Notes: a model not told the origin generated them from the letters alone. A stretch of DNA of 64,000 nucleotides from Pseudomonas sp. RIT623 (GCF_004519305.1 NZ_SOZA01000002.1:62001-126000); one strand, 5' to 3'; counted from the first letter of the stretch, positions 32,755-42,261 are shown. Program-made: numbers and translations.

Positions 32755-35700
32755 TCAGTACACATCCCGCCGATAGCGCTTGTCCCGCGTCAGCCCCTCG
32801 ACATAAACCTGCGCCGCCTCGGCAGCCATGCCACCGTGCTCGGCCACTACCTTACGCAAGGCGGCGTCCACATCCTTGGCCATGCGCTGGGCATCGCCAC
32901 AGACATAGACCACCGCCCCCGCCTCGAGCCACTGCCACAGCTCGGCGCCGTGCGCCAGCAGGCGCTGCTGCACGTAGACCTTCTCAGCCTGGTCGCGGGA
33001 GAACGCCGTGCTCAGGCGCAGGTGCCCGCTCGCTGCCCAGGCCTGCAACTGCTCGCGGTAATAGAAATCGCAGGCGCCATGCTGCTCGCCGAAGAACAGC
33101 CAATTGCCGCCGCTCGCCCGGCGCTGTTCGCGCTCCTCGAGAAAACCACGAAACGGCGCGATACCGGTGCCGGGGCCAATCATGATGATCGGCGTGGCAT
33201 CGTCCTGCGGTAGCTGAAAGTGCTTCGACGGTTGCGGAAAAATCGCCACCTCCAGGGCCGTCGCCCGGTCGGCGAGAAAAGTCGAGCACACGCCCTTGCG
33301 CGCCCCGTAGCGCACGGTGGCGACGGTCAGGTGCACCTGGTCGGGATGGGCCAAGGGGCTGGAGCTGATCGAGTACAGGCGCGGCTGCAAGGGTTTGAGC
33401 AACGCCAGCCAGCGGGCCAGGGGCAAACGCTGGGGGAACGCTTGCAGGACATCGGCCAGCTGCCGGCCCCACAGCCAGTCCTTGAGCTCGGCACTGTACT
33501 CAGGCAGCAACAGACGGCGCAGGCCCTCGGCCTGCTCGGCGAACACCTCGAGCAGCGGCCGGCTGACCCGGGTGATGTCCAGGTGGCGCTCCAGCGCGGT
33601 GCGCAGCGCCATCGGCGCCTGGCCCTGGAGCTCAACCTGGACCTGGCCATCGAGCGCCATCAACGCCAACAGTTCATCGACCAGTGCCGGGCAATTGCGC
33701 GGCCATACCCCCAGGGCATCGCCGGGCTGGTAGCTCAGGCCGCTGCCGCGCAGGTCGAACACCAGTTGCCGCGTCTCCTTGCGCGAGCCCGGGCCATTGA
33801 GCAGTCGGTTCTCCAGCAGCGGCGCCAACCAGGGCTGGGGTTTGCCGACGCGGGTTGGCGGCGGCGCCACGGCGGGCGCCGGCGCGCTACCGCCCAGTTC
33901 CGGCAGCAAGGCATCCAGCCAGGCGGCGAAAGCCGCTTCGCAATCAGGCTCGCAATCGACCCGCGCCAACAGGCGCCGGGCACCGAGGTCGGCCAGGCGT
34001 TGGTCGAGCTTGCGGCCGAAACCGCAGAACTGCTCATAGCTCGAATCGCCCAGGGCCAGCACTGCATACGGCAGGGCGGCGCAGCTAGCGCCCTGCTCTT
34101 GCTGCAGCGCCTGCCAGAATGCCGCGCCGCTGTCCGGAGCCTCGCCATCGCCGAAGGTGCTGGCAATCAGCACCAGGCTGGCGGCGCCCTGCAGCTGTGC
34201 CGGGTGAATGTTCTGCATGCAACTGAGCGCCACGGCCAACCCCGCCTCGCGCAAACGCTGCGCGCAGCGCTCGGCCAGGCCCTCGCCGTTGCCGGTCTGC
34301 GACGCCCACAGCACATGATGCCGAGGGGCCTCGGCGGTGCTCCCCGGCACAGCCTGCGCCGGGTAGAACAGGCCCGCCAGCAGGCCGTCGACGAACAGCC
34401 GCCGGGCCGGCGCCAAGGGCGCGCCGGGCGGCAGGCTGGGCACGCCGAGGCGCTGCGCCTGGTCAAGGCCAAGCAGGAAGCCTTGCAGGTAGTGGCGCTC
34501 GTCTTCGGCCAACACCGGTGCCGGCAACGCCTCCAGGCCAAGCAGGCGGGACAGGGTGGCAGTGGGCATGGTCGCAGGCTCCGGGTGGCTAAGGTCGAGA
34601 GCGTCGATACGTTCGCCGGACAACCGTTCAAGGGCCACGGCGCAGTGCTTGAAGGCCGGTTGCAAGGACGTCGGGTCGACCGCGTCGCAGGTCAGCGCAT
34701 TGATCGCCAGGCCCTCGCCGTACAGGTCGTTCCAGTGAAACGGCGCAAAACAGTTGCCGGGCTGCACCCGATCGCTGAGGCGTGCCGGCAGCCGTGCCTG
34801 GCCACGGCGCGAACGCAACGCCACCTGGTCCTTGTCGTGAATGCCCAGGCGCAGCGCATCGCTGGGGTGGATCTCGACGAAAGGGCCAGGTTCGAGCCTG
34901 TTCAGGCTCGCCACCTTGCCGGTCTTGGTCAGGGTATGCCATTGGTGCTGCACCCGGCCGGTATTGAGCACGAAAGGGAAGGCATCGTCGGGCAGCTCCG
35001 CCGGTGGCAACCAGGGCCGGGCGAAGAATTGCGCCTTGCCGCTGGGCGTGGGAAACACCAGCGTTCCCTCGCTGACATAGCGCAACGGGCTGCGGTGGTC
35101 CTCGCGCCCCGGCGCGCTCGGCCATTGCCGCGGCCCCTGGCGCAGGTCGGCATAACCGATACCGCGCAGGTCGTAGCCGCTGGCCGGGTTGTGGAAGCGG
35201 CGGATTTCGTCGTACACCGCCTCGGCGTCGGGGTAGTCGAACGCCTGGGCATAGCCCATGGCACAGGCCACCCGGGCGATCAGCCGCCAATCCTCCAGGC
35301 TCTCGCCGGGCGGCTCGACCGCCCGCGGCGCCAGGGTCAGGTTGCGCTCGCTGTTGATCATCACCCCATCGCCCTCGGCCCATAGAGCCGCCGGCAGGAG
35401 GATATCGGCGTAACGCTGGGTCTCGGTGTCGAGGAAAGCATCCTGGCTGATCACCAACTGCGCCTGGCGCAGGCCGTCGATCACCTGTTGGCGATTGGCG
35501 ACGCTGGCCACCGGGTTGCTGCAGATGATCCAGCAGGCCTTCACCTCGCCACGCTGCATCTGCTCGAACAACGCCACCGTGCCCTCCCCGCCCTCGCTGC
35601 GCAGGGTGCCAGCCGGCAGCTGCCATTGCCGCTCGACGAAGGCGCGGTCGCCGGCCTCCAGCGCCGAGCGTTGCCCGGGCAACCCCGGGCCCATGTAGCC

Positions 35701-36723
35701 CATCTCGCGCCCGCCCATGGCATTGGGCTGGCCGGTCAGCGAGAACGGGCCACTGCCAGGCCGGCAGATGGCGCCAGTGGCCAGGTGCAGGTTGCACAGC
35801 GCGTTGCTGTGCCAGGTGCCGTGGATGCTTTGGTTCAGGCCCATGGTCCAGCAGCTCATCCACGCCCCGGCCTCGCCGATCAGCCGCGCGGCCTCACGAA
35901 TCGCGGCGGGGTCCAGGCCGGTGATGGCGGCGACCCGCTCGGGGGTATAGTCCTCGAGAAAGGCCGGCATGGCCTCCCAGCCTTCGGTGTGCCGGGCGAT
36001 AAACCCGGCATCGGTGTGGCCGTTGGCATGCAGCAGGTGCAACAGGCCGTTGAGCAGCGCCAGGTCGGTGCCCGGGCGCAGCGCCAGGAACAGATCGGCC
36101 TTGTCGGCGGTGGCGGTGCGCCGTGGGTCGACGACGATCAGCTTGGCCCCAGCCTTGAGCCGGTCGAGCAGGCGCAGGAACAGGATCGGATGACAGTCGG
36201 CCATGTTCGCGCCGATCACCAGGAACACCTCGGCCCGCTCGAAATCCTGGTAGCTGCCGGGCGGCCCATCGGCACCCAGCGATTGCTTGTAGCCACTGCC
36301 GGCGCTGGCCATGCACAGCCGCGAGTTGGACTCGATGTGGCGGGTGCGGATAAAGCCCTTGGCCAGCTTGTTGGCCAGGTACTGGGCTTCCAGCGACATC
36401 TGCCCGGAGACATACAGCGCCAGCGCATCGGCGCCATGGTTGTCGATGATCTCGCGCAGCCGCCGCGCCGCCTCGGCGATGGCCTGGTCGAGGCTGCTGC
36501 GCACCGGCTCCTGGCTGCGCTCGCGGCGCACGAAGGCCTGGGCCATGCGTCCGCTGGCCAGCGGGATGTGGGCAGTCAGGCCCTTGGTGCACAACCGGCC
36601 AAAATTGCTCGGGTGCTGTTTGTCGCCGCTGACCTTGGTCACCTTGCCGGCGCTGACGCTCATGACGATACCGCACCCGACCCCGCAATACGGGCAGACA
36701 CTGCGCACCTCGCTGCTGCTCAT
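32755..36723 (-). CDS. assimilatory nitrate reductase fused to a diflavin reductase
   Basis: 1322-residue fusion. The N-terminal two thirds (1 to about 720) is a NasA-type molybdopterin oxidoreductase. Its [4Fe-4S] cysteines are in CPYCGVGCG and GRLCTKG, followed by the Mo-bis-MGD domains with SNSRLCMAS and an MGD-binding C-terminal domain. After a linker of about 80 residues comes a flavodoxin domain (from about 800, [10 protein letters not shown] and STFGDGEAP). A CysJ-like FAD/NADPH module then runs to the end ([13 protein letters not shown] near 1181, [13 protein letters not shown] near the C terminus). It should carry electrons from NADPH through FMN and FAD to nitrate within one chain. 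The start at 36723 has an AGGAGA site. Confidence 0.93.
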   Translation of the reverse strand: MSSSEVRSVCPYCGVGCGIVMSVSAGKVTKVSGDKQHPSNFGRLCTKGLTAHIPLASGRMAQAFVRRERSQEPVRSSLDQAIAEAARRLREIIDNHGADALALYVSGQMSLEAQYLANKLAKGFIRTRHIESNSRLCMASAGSGYKQSLGADGPPGSYQDFERAEVFLVIGANMADCHPILFLRLLDRLKAGAKLIVVDPRRTATADKADLFLALRPGTDLALLNGLLHLLHANGHTDAGFIARHTEGWEAMPAFLEDYTPERVAAITGLDPAAIREAARLIGEAGAWMSCWTMGLNQSIHGTWHSNALCNLHLATGAICRPGSGPFSLTGQPNAMGGREMGYMGPGLPGQRSALEAGDRAFVERQWQLPAGTLRSEGGEGTVALFEQMQRGEVKACWIICSNPVASVANRQQVIDGLRQAQLVISQDAFLDTETQRYADILLPAALWAEGDGVMINSERNLTLAPRAVEPPGESLEDWRLIARVACAMGYAQAFDYPDAEAVYDEIRRFHNPASGYDLRGIGYADLRQGPRQWPSAPGREDHRSPLRYVSEGTLVFPTPSGKAQFFARPWLPPAELPDDAFPFVLNTGRVQHQWHTLTKTGKVASLNRLEPGPFVEIHPSDALRLGIHDKDQVALRSRRGQARLPARLSDRVQPGNCFAPFHWNDLYGEGLAINALTCDAVDPTSLQPAFKHCAVALERLSGERIDALDLSHPEPATMPTATLSRLLGLEALPAPVLAEDERHYLQGFLLGLDQAQRLGVPSLPPGAPLAPARRLFVDGLLAGLFYPAQAVPGSTAEAPRHHVLWASQTGNGEGLAERCAQRLREAGLAVALSCMQNIHPAQLQGAASLVLIASTFGDGEAPDSGAAFWQALQQEQGASCAALPYAVLALGDSSYEQFCGFGRKLDQRLADLGARRLLARVDCEPDCEAAFAAWLDALLPELGGSAPAPAVAPPPTRVGKPQPWLAPLLENRLLNGPGSRKETRQLVFDLRGSGLSYQPGDALGVWPRNCPALVDELLALMALDGQVQVELQGQAPMALRTALERHLDITRVSRPLLEVFAEQAEGLRRLLLPEYSAELKDWLWGRQLADVLQAFPQRLPLARWLALLKPLQPRLYSISSSPLAHPDQVHLTVATVRYGARKGVCSTFLADRATALEVAIFPQPSKHFQLPQDDATPIIMIGPGTGIAPFRGFLEEREQRRASGGNWLFFGEQHGACDFYYREQLQAWAASGHLRLSTAFSRDQAEKVYVQQRLLAHGAELWQWLEAGAVVYVCGDAQRMAKDVDAALRKVVAEHGGMAAEAAQVYVEGLTRDKRYRRDVY

Positions 36724-36742
36724 GGGTGTTCTCCTGCACGAA

Positions 36743-36806
36743 CGACAAAGGCGCCGGCTGCTCCCGCTTGGCTGATCGCAAGCAGGGCAACACGGCGCCT
36801 TCGTCG
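36743..36806 (-). terminator. leader terminator-like hairpin upstream of the nitrate reductase gene
   Basis: On the minus strand CGACGAAGGCGCCG pairs with CGGCGCCTTTGTCG (one G-U) around a 36-base insert that folds on itself (GCTTG with CAAGC). The 3' arm ends about 20 bases before the start codon. The U tract is short, so it may be a weak or Rho-aided terminator. Confidence 0.6.
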
Positions 36807-36815
36807 TGATGAAAT

Positions 36816-36837
36816 GGGCCATCGACGTTGATGGCCC
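36816..36837 (-). promoter_or_regulatory. P1 hexaloop hairpin of the nitrate reductase leader
   Basis: GGGCCATC and GATGGCCC form an 8-bp stem around the hexaloop AACGTC (A1, G4), about 5 bases after the predicted transcription start. A second, weaker hairpin (loop GAAGGC, one A-C mismatch in the stem) overlaps the terminator arm. Confidence 0.72.
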
Positions 36838-36852
36838 GTATCCAGGACATTC

Positions 36853-36868
36853 AGCAAAAGCCGGGCCA
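36853..36868 (-). promoter_or_regulatory. sigma-54 promoter of the nitrate reductase gene
   Basis: On the minus strand TGGCCCGGCTTTTGCT differs from the TGGCACG-N4-TTGC(A/T) consensus at one conserved base, and GG and GC are 10 bases apart. The start would be near 36842, about 120 bases before the coding region. Confidence 0.75.
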
Positions 36869-36975
36869 TCTCTTGATCACGCCGCAACCACGCCAGCAGC
36901 GCGCTGCCCCGGCGACTGCGCGTGCACCACGGCAGGGAGCGCTGCACCAGCGGGTGGCATGAACAGCGCCACGAC

Positions 36976-37001
36976 TATATGATTCGCATACGTTTCATAT
37001 A
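36976..37001. promoter_or_regulatory. candidate operator of the ParD-like gene
   Basis: TATATGA and TCATATA are perfect inverted 7-bp arms with a 12-base centre, ending 15 bases before the ParD-like start. ParD-type ribbon-helix-helix antitoxins usually repress their own promoter at such repeats. Confidence 0.5.
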
Positions 37002-37016
37002 AACAGGTAAAGCACC

Positions 37017-37220
37017 ATGGGCATCGTCAAGATCGCCGACGACCTCCACGAAGACCTGCGCGTGGCCAGCGCCGCCTTGTCGCGCTCGATCAACGCCCAG
37101 GCCGAACACTGGATCCGCCTCGGCATGCTCGCCGAGCTGCACCCGCAAGCCACCTACCAGGAACTGCTGCGCCAGCTGCTGCGCCAGGAGCAAGCCAACC
37201 TCAAGGAATTGCTGCGATGA
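37017..37220 (+). CDS. ParD-like ribbon-helix-helix protein
   Basis: 67-residue protein of the ParD_like family (MGIVKIADDLHEDLRVASAA, then SRSINAQAEHWIRLGMLAEL). The N-terminal strand-helix-helix is a DNA-binding ribbon-helix-helix; the rest is helical (QELLRQLLRQEQANLKELL). It overlaps the methionine aminopeptidase gene by 4 bases (ATGA). No ParE toxin is present, so either the peptidase takes the partner role or the protein is a simple repressor of the unit. Confidence 0.83.
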   Translation: MGIVKIADDLHEDLRVASAALSRSINAQAEHWIRLGMLAELHPQATYQELLRQLLRQEQANLKELLR

Positions 37221-38002
37221 GCCAGGTCATCCTCAAGGACGCCGCGCAACTGGCGCTGATGCGCCGCGCCGGCCAGTTGCTGGCACAGGTGTTCGCCGAC
37301 CTCGACGGTTTCATCCGCCCCGGCGTGACCACGATGCAGATCAACGATCGCGCCGAAGCCTTCATCATCGAGCGCCTCAAGGCACGCCCTGCGAGCAAGG
37401 GCCAGTACGGCTTTCCCTACGCGCTGAACACCTCGGTGGACCATGTGGTCTGCCACGGCATGCCCAAGGCCGACGAGGTGCTGGGTGAAGGCTCCATCGT
37501 CAATGTCGACATCACCCTTGAACAGGGTGGCTATATCGCCGACTCGTCGAAAATGTACGCCATCGGCCAGATCGACGACCAGGCCCGGCGGCTGGTCGAC
37601 ACCACCTACGCGGCCTTATGGAAAGGCATCGAACAGGTTCGCCCTGGCGCCACCCTGGGCGATATCGGCCATGCCATCCAGACCCATGCCGAGGCGGCGG
37701 GCTACAGCGTGGTGCGCGAATACTGCGGGCATGGCATCGGCACCCAGATGCACGAAGCGCCCGAGGTGCTGCACTACGGGCAACGGGGCATGGGCCTGGC
37801 ATTGCAAGCGGGCATGGTGTTCACCATCGAGCCGATGATCAACCAAGGTGGGCGCGGTACCCGTGGCCTGCGCGATGGCTGGACGGTGATCACCCGCGAC
37901 CACAGCTTGTCGGCACAGTGGGAGCACACCGTGGCGGTGACCGAAACCGGCTATGAGGTGCTGACGTTGCGCGAGGAAGAGCGGCTGGGCGCGAAGCCCT
38001 GA
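37217..38002 (+). CDS. map: type I methionine aminopeptidase
   Basis: 261-residue metallopeptidase removing N-terminal Met from new proteins. All five metal ligands can be matched: Asp in NVDITLE, Asp in ADSSKM, His in CGHGIGTQMHEAP, Glu in FTIEPMI and Glu in QWEHTVAVT. The substrate-binding HGMPKADEVL is present. It is probably a second copy: housekeeping map normally sits beside rpsB/glnD, which are not here. Its coupling to a ParD-like gene suggests conditional expression. A bidirectional terminator follows at 38079. Confidence 0.93.
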   Translation: MSQVILKDAAQLALMRRAGQLLAQVFADLDGFIRPGVTTMQINDRAEAFIIERLKARPASKGQYGFPYALNTSVDHVVCHGMPKADEVLGEGSIVNVDITLEQGGYIADSSKMYAIGQIDDQARRLVDTTYAALWKGIEQVRPGATLGDIGHAIQTHAEAAGYSVVREYCGHGIGTQMHEAPEVLHYGQRGMGLALQAGMVFTIEPMINQGGRGTRGLRDGWTVITRDHSLSAQWEHTVAVTETGYEVLTLREEERLGAKP

Positions 38003-38078
38003 GAGAGAGTGTCTGGGGGGCTGCCGGCTTGGATGTCTTGGCATCAGCCCCCAAGACAGCCTGCAGAAACAGCAGACA

Positions 38079-38105
38079 CAAAAAAAGCGACCCTAAGGTC
38101 GCTTT
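38079..38105. terminator. bidirectional intrinsic terminator between map and the tRNA genes
   Basis: GCGACC and GGTCGC form a 6-bp stem around CTAA. The minus strand continues with a run of seven T, ending the tRNA transcript; the plus strand continues TTTCTCTGTT, which can end map. Confidence 0.85.
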
Positions 38106-38148
38106 CTCTGTTGCTTCCGGGTGTTCAGTGGGCCCTGGAAGCTAAATA

Positions 38149-38225
38149 TGGCGCGGCGGACGGGACTCGAACCCGCGACCCCCGGCGTGACAGGCCGGTA
38201 TTCTAACCGACTGAACTACCGCCGC
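38149..38225 (-). tRNA. tRNA-Asp (GTC)
   Basis: 77-base cloverleaf with acceptor stem GCGGCGG/CCGCCGC, encoded CCA, D loop AGTTCAGTCGGTTAGAAT, anticodon GTC in CCTGTCACG and T loop GTTCGAGTC. Second of two tRNAs in one transcript with tRNA-Val. Confidence 0.97.
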
Positions 38226-38238
38226 GCTATACATCGAG

Positions 38239-38314
38239 TGGTGGGTGATGACGGGATCGAACCGCCGACCCTCTGCTTGTAAGGCAGATGCTCTCCCGGC
38301 TGAGCTAATCACCC
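38239..38314 (-). tRNA. tRNA-Val (TAC)
   Basis: 76-base cloverleaf with acceptor stem GGGTGAT/ATCACCC, encoded CCA, anticodon TAC in CCTTACAAG and T loop GTTCGATCC. First tRNA after the promoter at 38335; tRNA-Asp follows 13 bases later. Confidence 0.97.
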
Positions 38315-38334
38315 TTCGTCTCGGTGTGGCGCGC

Positions 38335-38363
38335 ATTCTACGGAGGGCCTGCCACCCTGGCAA
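38335..38363 (-). promoter_or_regulatory. tRNA-Val/Asp promoter with UP element
   Basis: On the minus strand TTGCCA and TAGAAT are separated by 17 bases. A run of A and T tracts directly upstream (38364-38396) looks like a strong UP element. A GC-rich discriminator (GCGCGCC) follows, as in stringently controlled promoters. Confidence 0.85.
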
Positions 38364-38529
38364 GCACTTTTTTAAACTTTTTTAAAAAAAATTCTCAGGC
38401 CTTTCAAAGACCTAGCAATGCCGGGTGTTTCTTCCTCTCTATAAGGTGCTGGCCGTATGACAGGGTTGGCCTTCAACCGCCGCTCGGAGAATAATGCCCG
38501 CCTTATGTATTAAGGAGAGATCCCCCCTC

Positions 38530-39450
38530 ATGTGGTTCAAGAACCTGCTGTCCTATCGCCTGACCCAGGAAGTACCGTTCGAGGCGCAAGCCCTGGAAAC
38601 CGCCCTGGCCAGCAAGCCGGCCCGCCCCTGCGCCAGCCAGGAACTGACCACCTACGGTTTCGTCGCACCGTTCGGCAAGGGCGCTGACGCGCCGCTGGTG
38701 CACGTCAGCGGCGAGTTCATGCTGATCGCCGCCCGTAAGGAAGAACGTATCCTGCCCAGCAGCGTGGTCAACGATGCGGTCAAGGAGAAGGTCGAGGAAA
38801 TCGAGACCGAGCAGATGCGCAAGGTCTACAAGAAGGAGCGCGACCAGATCAAGGACGAGATCATCCAGGCATTCCTGCCGCGTGCGTTCATCCGCCGCTC
38901 GATGATCTTCGCCGCCATCGCCCCGCGCCTGGGCATGATCCTGGTCAACTCGGCCAGCGCCAAGCGCGCCGAAGACCTGCTGTCGACCCTGCGTGAAGTG
39001 ATCGGCTCGCTGCCAGTGCGCCCGGCCACGGTGAAGATCGCGCCGAGCGCGACCATGACCGACTGGGTCAAGTCGCAGCAGGCCGCCGAGGGCTTCTATG
39101 TACTCGACGAATGCGAACTGCGTGACACCGCCGAAGACGGCGGCATCGTGCGCTGCAAGCGCCAGGACCTGACCGGCGAGGAAATCCAGCTGCACCTGAG
39201 CACCGGCAAGGTGGTCACCCAGTTGGCCCTGGCCTGGCAGGACAAACTGTCGTTCGTACTCGACGACAAGATGGTGATCAAGCGCCTGAAGTTCGAGGAG
39301 CTGCTGCAGGAGCAGGCCGAACAGGACGGTGGCGACGAAGCGCAACAGCAGTTCGACGCCAGCTTCACCCTGATGATGATGACCTTCACCGAGTTCCTCC
39401 CGCTGCTGTTCGAGGCCCTGGGTGGCGAAGAGATCCCGCAGGGGGTCTGA
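38530..39450 (+). CDS. rdgC: recombination-associated protein RdgC
   Basis: 306-residue nucleoid-associated DNA-binding protein that forms a ring around duplex DNA and modulates RecA-dependent recombination. Recognisable blocks are [41 protein letters not shown] (in two parts) and [24 protein letters not shown]. The start at 38530 has a very strong AAGGAGAGA site. It is preceded by the tRNA promoter region, and a REP-like hairpin follows the gene. Confidence 0.96.
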   Translation: MWFKNLLSYRLTQEVPFEAQALETALASKPARPCASQELTTYGFVAPFGKGADAPLVHVSGEFMLIAARKEERILPSSVVNDAVKEKVEEIETEQMRKVYKKERDQIKDEIIQAFLPRAFIRRSMIFAAIAPRLGMILVNSASAKRAEDLLSTLREVIGSLPVRPATVKIAPSATMTDWVKSQQAAEGFYVLDECELRDTAEDGGIVRCKRQDLTGEEIQLHLSTGKVVTQLALAWQDKLSFVLDDKMVIKRLKFEELLQEQAEQDGGDEAQQQFDASFTLMMMTFTEFLPLLFEALGGEEIPQGV

Positions 39451-39467
39451 TTACTGGGGCGCTTCCC

Positions 39468-39490
39468 GTAGGAGCCTGGCCGGCTCCTAC
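39468..39490. repeat. short REP-like hairpin after rdgC
   Basis: GTAGGAGCC and GGCTCCTAC arms almost touch, giving a tight stem-loop between rdgC and the transporter gene. It may end or stabilise the rdgC message. Confidence 0.65.
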
Positions 39491-39515
39491 ATACAAATAG
39501 AACAAGGACCTGCCC

Positions 39516-40475
39516 ATGCGTGCCCTCGCCGCTCTCAGCCGCTTCGTCGGCAATACCTTCGCCTTGTGGGTGCTGCTGTTCGCCTGCCTGGCCTTCGTCA
39601 TGCCGCAGTGGTTCATCGCGCTGAAGGTGGCCATCGTGCCCTTGTTGGGCCTGGTGATGTTCGGCATGGGCCTGACCCTCAAGCTCGACGATTTCGCCGC
39701 CGTCGCCCGCCAACCCTGGCGGGTGGCGCTAGGGGTGGTGGCGCACTTCGTGATCATGCCGGGCATGGCCTGGTTGCTGTGCCAGTTGTTCCAGCTGCCA
39801 GCGCGGATCGCCGTCGGCGTGATCCTGGTCGGCTGCTGCCCAAGCGGCACGGCGTCCAACGTGATGGTCTGGCTGTCCCGCGGCGACCTGGCGCTGGCGG
39901 TGGCGATCGCCGCGGTGACCACCCTGCTCGCGCCACTGCTGACCCCGGCGCTGATCTGGTTGCTGGCCTCGGCCTGGCTGCCGGTTTCGTTCATGGACAT
40001 GTTCTGGTCGATCCTGCAGCTGGTGATGCTGCCGATCGTGCTCGGCGTGCTCGCCCAGCGCCTGCTTGGCGCCCGGGTGCATCTGGCGGTGCAGGTACTG
40101 CCGCTGGTGTCGGTGGTGAGCATCGTGATGATCGTCTGCGCGGTGGTGGCGGCCAGCCAGGCGAAGATCGCCGAGTCGGGGCTATTGATCATGGCCGTGG
40201 TGATCCTGCACAACAGCTTCGGCTTCCTGTTGGGCTACCTCACCGGCAAGTTGTGCAACTTGCCGCTGGCCCAGCGCAAGTCGCTGGCGCTGGAGGTGGG
40301 CATGCAGAACTCGGGGCTGGGCGCGGCGCTGGCGGCGGCGCATTTCTCGCCACTGGCGGCAGTGCCCAGTGCGTTGTTCAGCGTGTGGCACAACCTATCC
40401 GGGGCGCTGCTGTCGACCTGGTTCCGGCGCTTACAGGAGCCTGTCGTCGTCGAGCAGCCCGCCCCTGCACCATGA
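39516..40475 (+). CDS. bile acid:sodium symporter family transporter (BASS)
   Basis: 319-residue inner-membrane protein with about ten hydrophobic helices. Family marks are the CCPSGTASNVMVWLSRGD block near residues 108-125 and EVGMQNSGLGAALAAAHF near 260-277, which hold the discontinuous sodium/substrate site. Relatives move pantoate, pyruvate or other carboxylates, so the name does not imply bile acids. An isolated gene after rdgC. Substrate unknown. Confidence 0.9.
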   Translation: MRALAALSRFVGNTFALWVLLFACLAFVMPQWFIALKVAIVPLLGLVMFGMGLTLKLDDFAAVARQPWRVALGVVAHFVIMPGMAWLLCQLFQLPARIAVGVILVGCCPSGTASNVMVWLSRGDLALAVAIAAVTTLLAPLLTPALIWLLASAWLPVSFMDMFWSILQLVMLPIVLGVLAQRLLGARVHLAVQVLPLVSVVSIVMIVCAVVAASQAKIAESGLLIMAVVILHNSFGFLLGYLTGKLCNLPLAQRKSLALEVGMQNSGLGAALAAAHFSPLAAVPSALFSVWHNLSGALLSTWFRRLQEPVVVEQPAPAP

Positions 40476-40606
40476 CCTGCGCAGACGCTGGCCTTGCTGA
40501 CAAGGACAGGTGCAATCCGCGCCGGGCCGGCGATTTTGTCATCAATGATTAGCCAGATGCTTCACTGTTGGTTAAGGTCATCACACCCCGCAACCCAGGC
40601 CGCCCC

Positions 40607-41494
40607 ATGGACATCAAACAGCTCAAGTTCCTCATCGCCCTCGACCAGACCCGCCACTTCGGCCAGGCCGCGGCGCTGTGCCATATCACCCAGCCGACCC
40701 TGTCCATGCGCCTGCGCAACCTCGAGGATGAGCTCGACCTGGTGCTGGTCAAGCGTGGCCAGCGCTTCGAAGGTTTCACCGAAGCTGGCGAGCGCATCCT
40801 GGCCTGGGCCCGCACCTTGCTCGCCGCCCACGACGGCCTGCAGGCCGAGGCCGCCAGTTGCCGCGGCCAGGTGGTCGGCAGCCTGCGCCTGGGTACCGTG
40901 CCGCTGGCCAGCTTCAACCCGATGGCGTTGCTGATGCCGCTGCGTGAAAAATACCCCGAGCTGCACTTCCAACTGTCGTCGCTGAGCTCCGAACAGGTCA
41001 TCGACGGCCTGAGCCGCAACCAGCTCGACCTGGGCATCTGTTACCTCGACCAGGTCAACACCAGTTTCTTCGAGGTGATCGAGCTAAGCACCACCACCAT
41101 GGGCCTGTTGCACGACACCCGGCATTTCCAGTTCGAGGCCGATGCCCTACGCTGGGACGACCTCGGCGAGCTGCCGCTGGGCCTGCTGAGCAAGGGCATG
41201 CACTACCGCCAGTCGCTGGACCTGAGCTTCCGTAGCCGGGGCCTGGAACCCAACGCCGTGCTCGAGAGCGACTCGACCTTCCAACTGATCCAGGCGATCA
41301 ATACCGGTGTGTGCTGCGCGATCATGCCGCTCGATTGCGGGCTGGAGGAATTGAGCCAGCACATGCGCATCATCCCCGTGCAGGAAGCCAGCATCCATAG
41401 CCCGATCGGCCTGCTGCTGCGCCGCAGCGAACCCCGTTCGGCAATCGCCGAGCAGTGTTTCGACGAGGCAAAAGCCCTGTTTCAACCTTCCTGA
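40607..41494 (+). CDS. LysR-family transcriptional regulator
   Basis: 295-residue regulator. The N-terminal HTH spans residues 1-60 (MDIKQLKFLIALDQTRHFGQ, then ITQPTLSMRLRNLEDEL). A LysR substrate domain follows (VVGSLRLGTVPLASFNPMALL, LDLGICYLDQV). Start ATG 40607 is chosen by fit to the family. Its 3' end overlaps the convergent AraC gene by 13 bases. It may control the upstream transporter or a distant target; nothing in the sequence decides. Confidence 0.88.
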   Translation: MDIKQLKFLIALDQTRHFGQAAALCHITQPTLSMRLRNLEDELDLVLVKRGQRFEGFTEAGERILAWARTLLAAHDGLQAEAASCRGQVVGSLRLGTVPLASFNPMALLMPLREKYPELHFQLSSLSSEQVIDGLSRNQLDLGICYLDQVNTSFFEVIELSTTTMGLLHDTRHFQFEADALRWDDLGELPLGLLSKGMHYRQSLDLSFRSRGLEPNAVLESDSTFQLIQAINTGVCCAIMPLDCGLEELSQHMRIIPVQEASIHSPIGLLLRRSEPRSAIAEQCFDEAKALFQPS

Positions 41495-42261
41495 GCCGTC
41501 GCCTGCCGATACTGCCGCGGGCTGAAGCCGGTCAGTTGCTTGAACTGCCGGCTGAAAGCGCTGTGGTCGGTGTAGCCGCAGCGCAGGGCGACCTCGATGA
41601 TCGGCAGGTCGCTGTGTAGCAGGTGATGGGCGTGCTCCAGGCGCGCCTTGTGGATCATCTGCCGCGGCGTGAGGTGGAACACTTTCTTGCAATAGCGCTC
41701 CAGTTGCGCCACCGAGATGCCAGCGATGCGGGTCAGTTCACCGAGGCTGATCGGTTGGTGGAAGTGCTGACGGATGTGTTCGTCCACCGCCGCCAGGCGC
41801 TGGTAGGCGGGGTGGCTGTCGGCGGCTGACTGCAGGTCGACCGAGATGCCGACCAGGCCGATGATTTCGCCCAGCTGGTTGTACAGCGGGCGCTTGTGGG
41901 TCAGGCACCAACCGGGCTCGCGGCTGCCGTACAGGTGCAGCTCGAGCTGGTCTTCAAGTACCAGCCCTTCCTTGAGCACACGACGGTCCTGCTCGGTATA
42001 GCCGGGGCCCAGCTGTGCCGGAAACACTTCGGCGCTGGTCTTGCCCAGCAGCGGTTGCAGGCGTTTTAGGCCGCAGCGCTGGACCAGAGTGTTGTTAGCC
42101 AACACGTAGCGTGCGGCCGGGTCCTTGATGAAGATTGCGGCGTTGGGGATGGCGTCAAGGATCGGCAGCAGCAGCGACACACCGGCCAGCAGCGCCTCGA
42201 GGGTGGCAGGGCGGTGCTGGTCGAGGGTTGCCAGGGGGTTGTCGGTCATCTGTCGGCTCAT
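41482..42261 (-). CDS. AraC-family regulator with PAS domain, probable hydroxyproline regulator
   Basis: 259-residue regulator. The N-terminal PAS-like domain (about 30-145, LLPILDAIPNAAIFIKDPAARYV and LTHKRPLYNQLGEIIGLVGISVDL, in part) would sense the signal. The C-terminal AraC HTH (about 155-250) has SLGELTRIAGISVAQLERY and the second helix ALRCGYTDHSAFSRQFKQLTG. It diverges from the hydroxyproline catabolic genes and resembles LhpR of P. aeruginosa in class and position, so it probably activates them with hydroxyproline. An alternative start is ATG 42249. A REP pair abuts its 5' end. Confidence 0.85.
   Translation of the reverse strand: MSRQMTDNPLATLDQHRPATLEALLAGVSLLLPILDAIPNAAIFIKDPAARYVLANNTLVQRCGLKRLQPLLGKTSAEVFPAQLGPGYTEQDRRVLKEGLVLEDQLELHLYGSREPGWCLTHKRPLYNQLGEIIGLVGISVDLQSAADSHPAYQRLAAVDEHIRQHFHQPISLGELTRIAGISVAQLERYCKKVFHLTPRQMIHKARLEHAHHLLHSDLPIIEVALRCGYTDHSAFSRQFKQLTGFSPRQYRQATAQEG

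Noticed and set aside
33220-35385. 721-codon open frame antisense to the nitrate reductase gene
   Set aside because: The opposite strand encodes recognisable molybdopterin and flavin domains; this frame has no motif.
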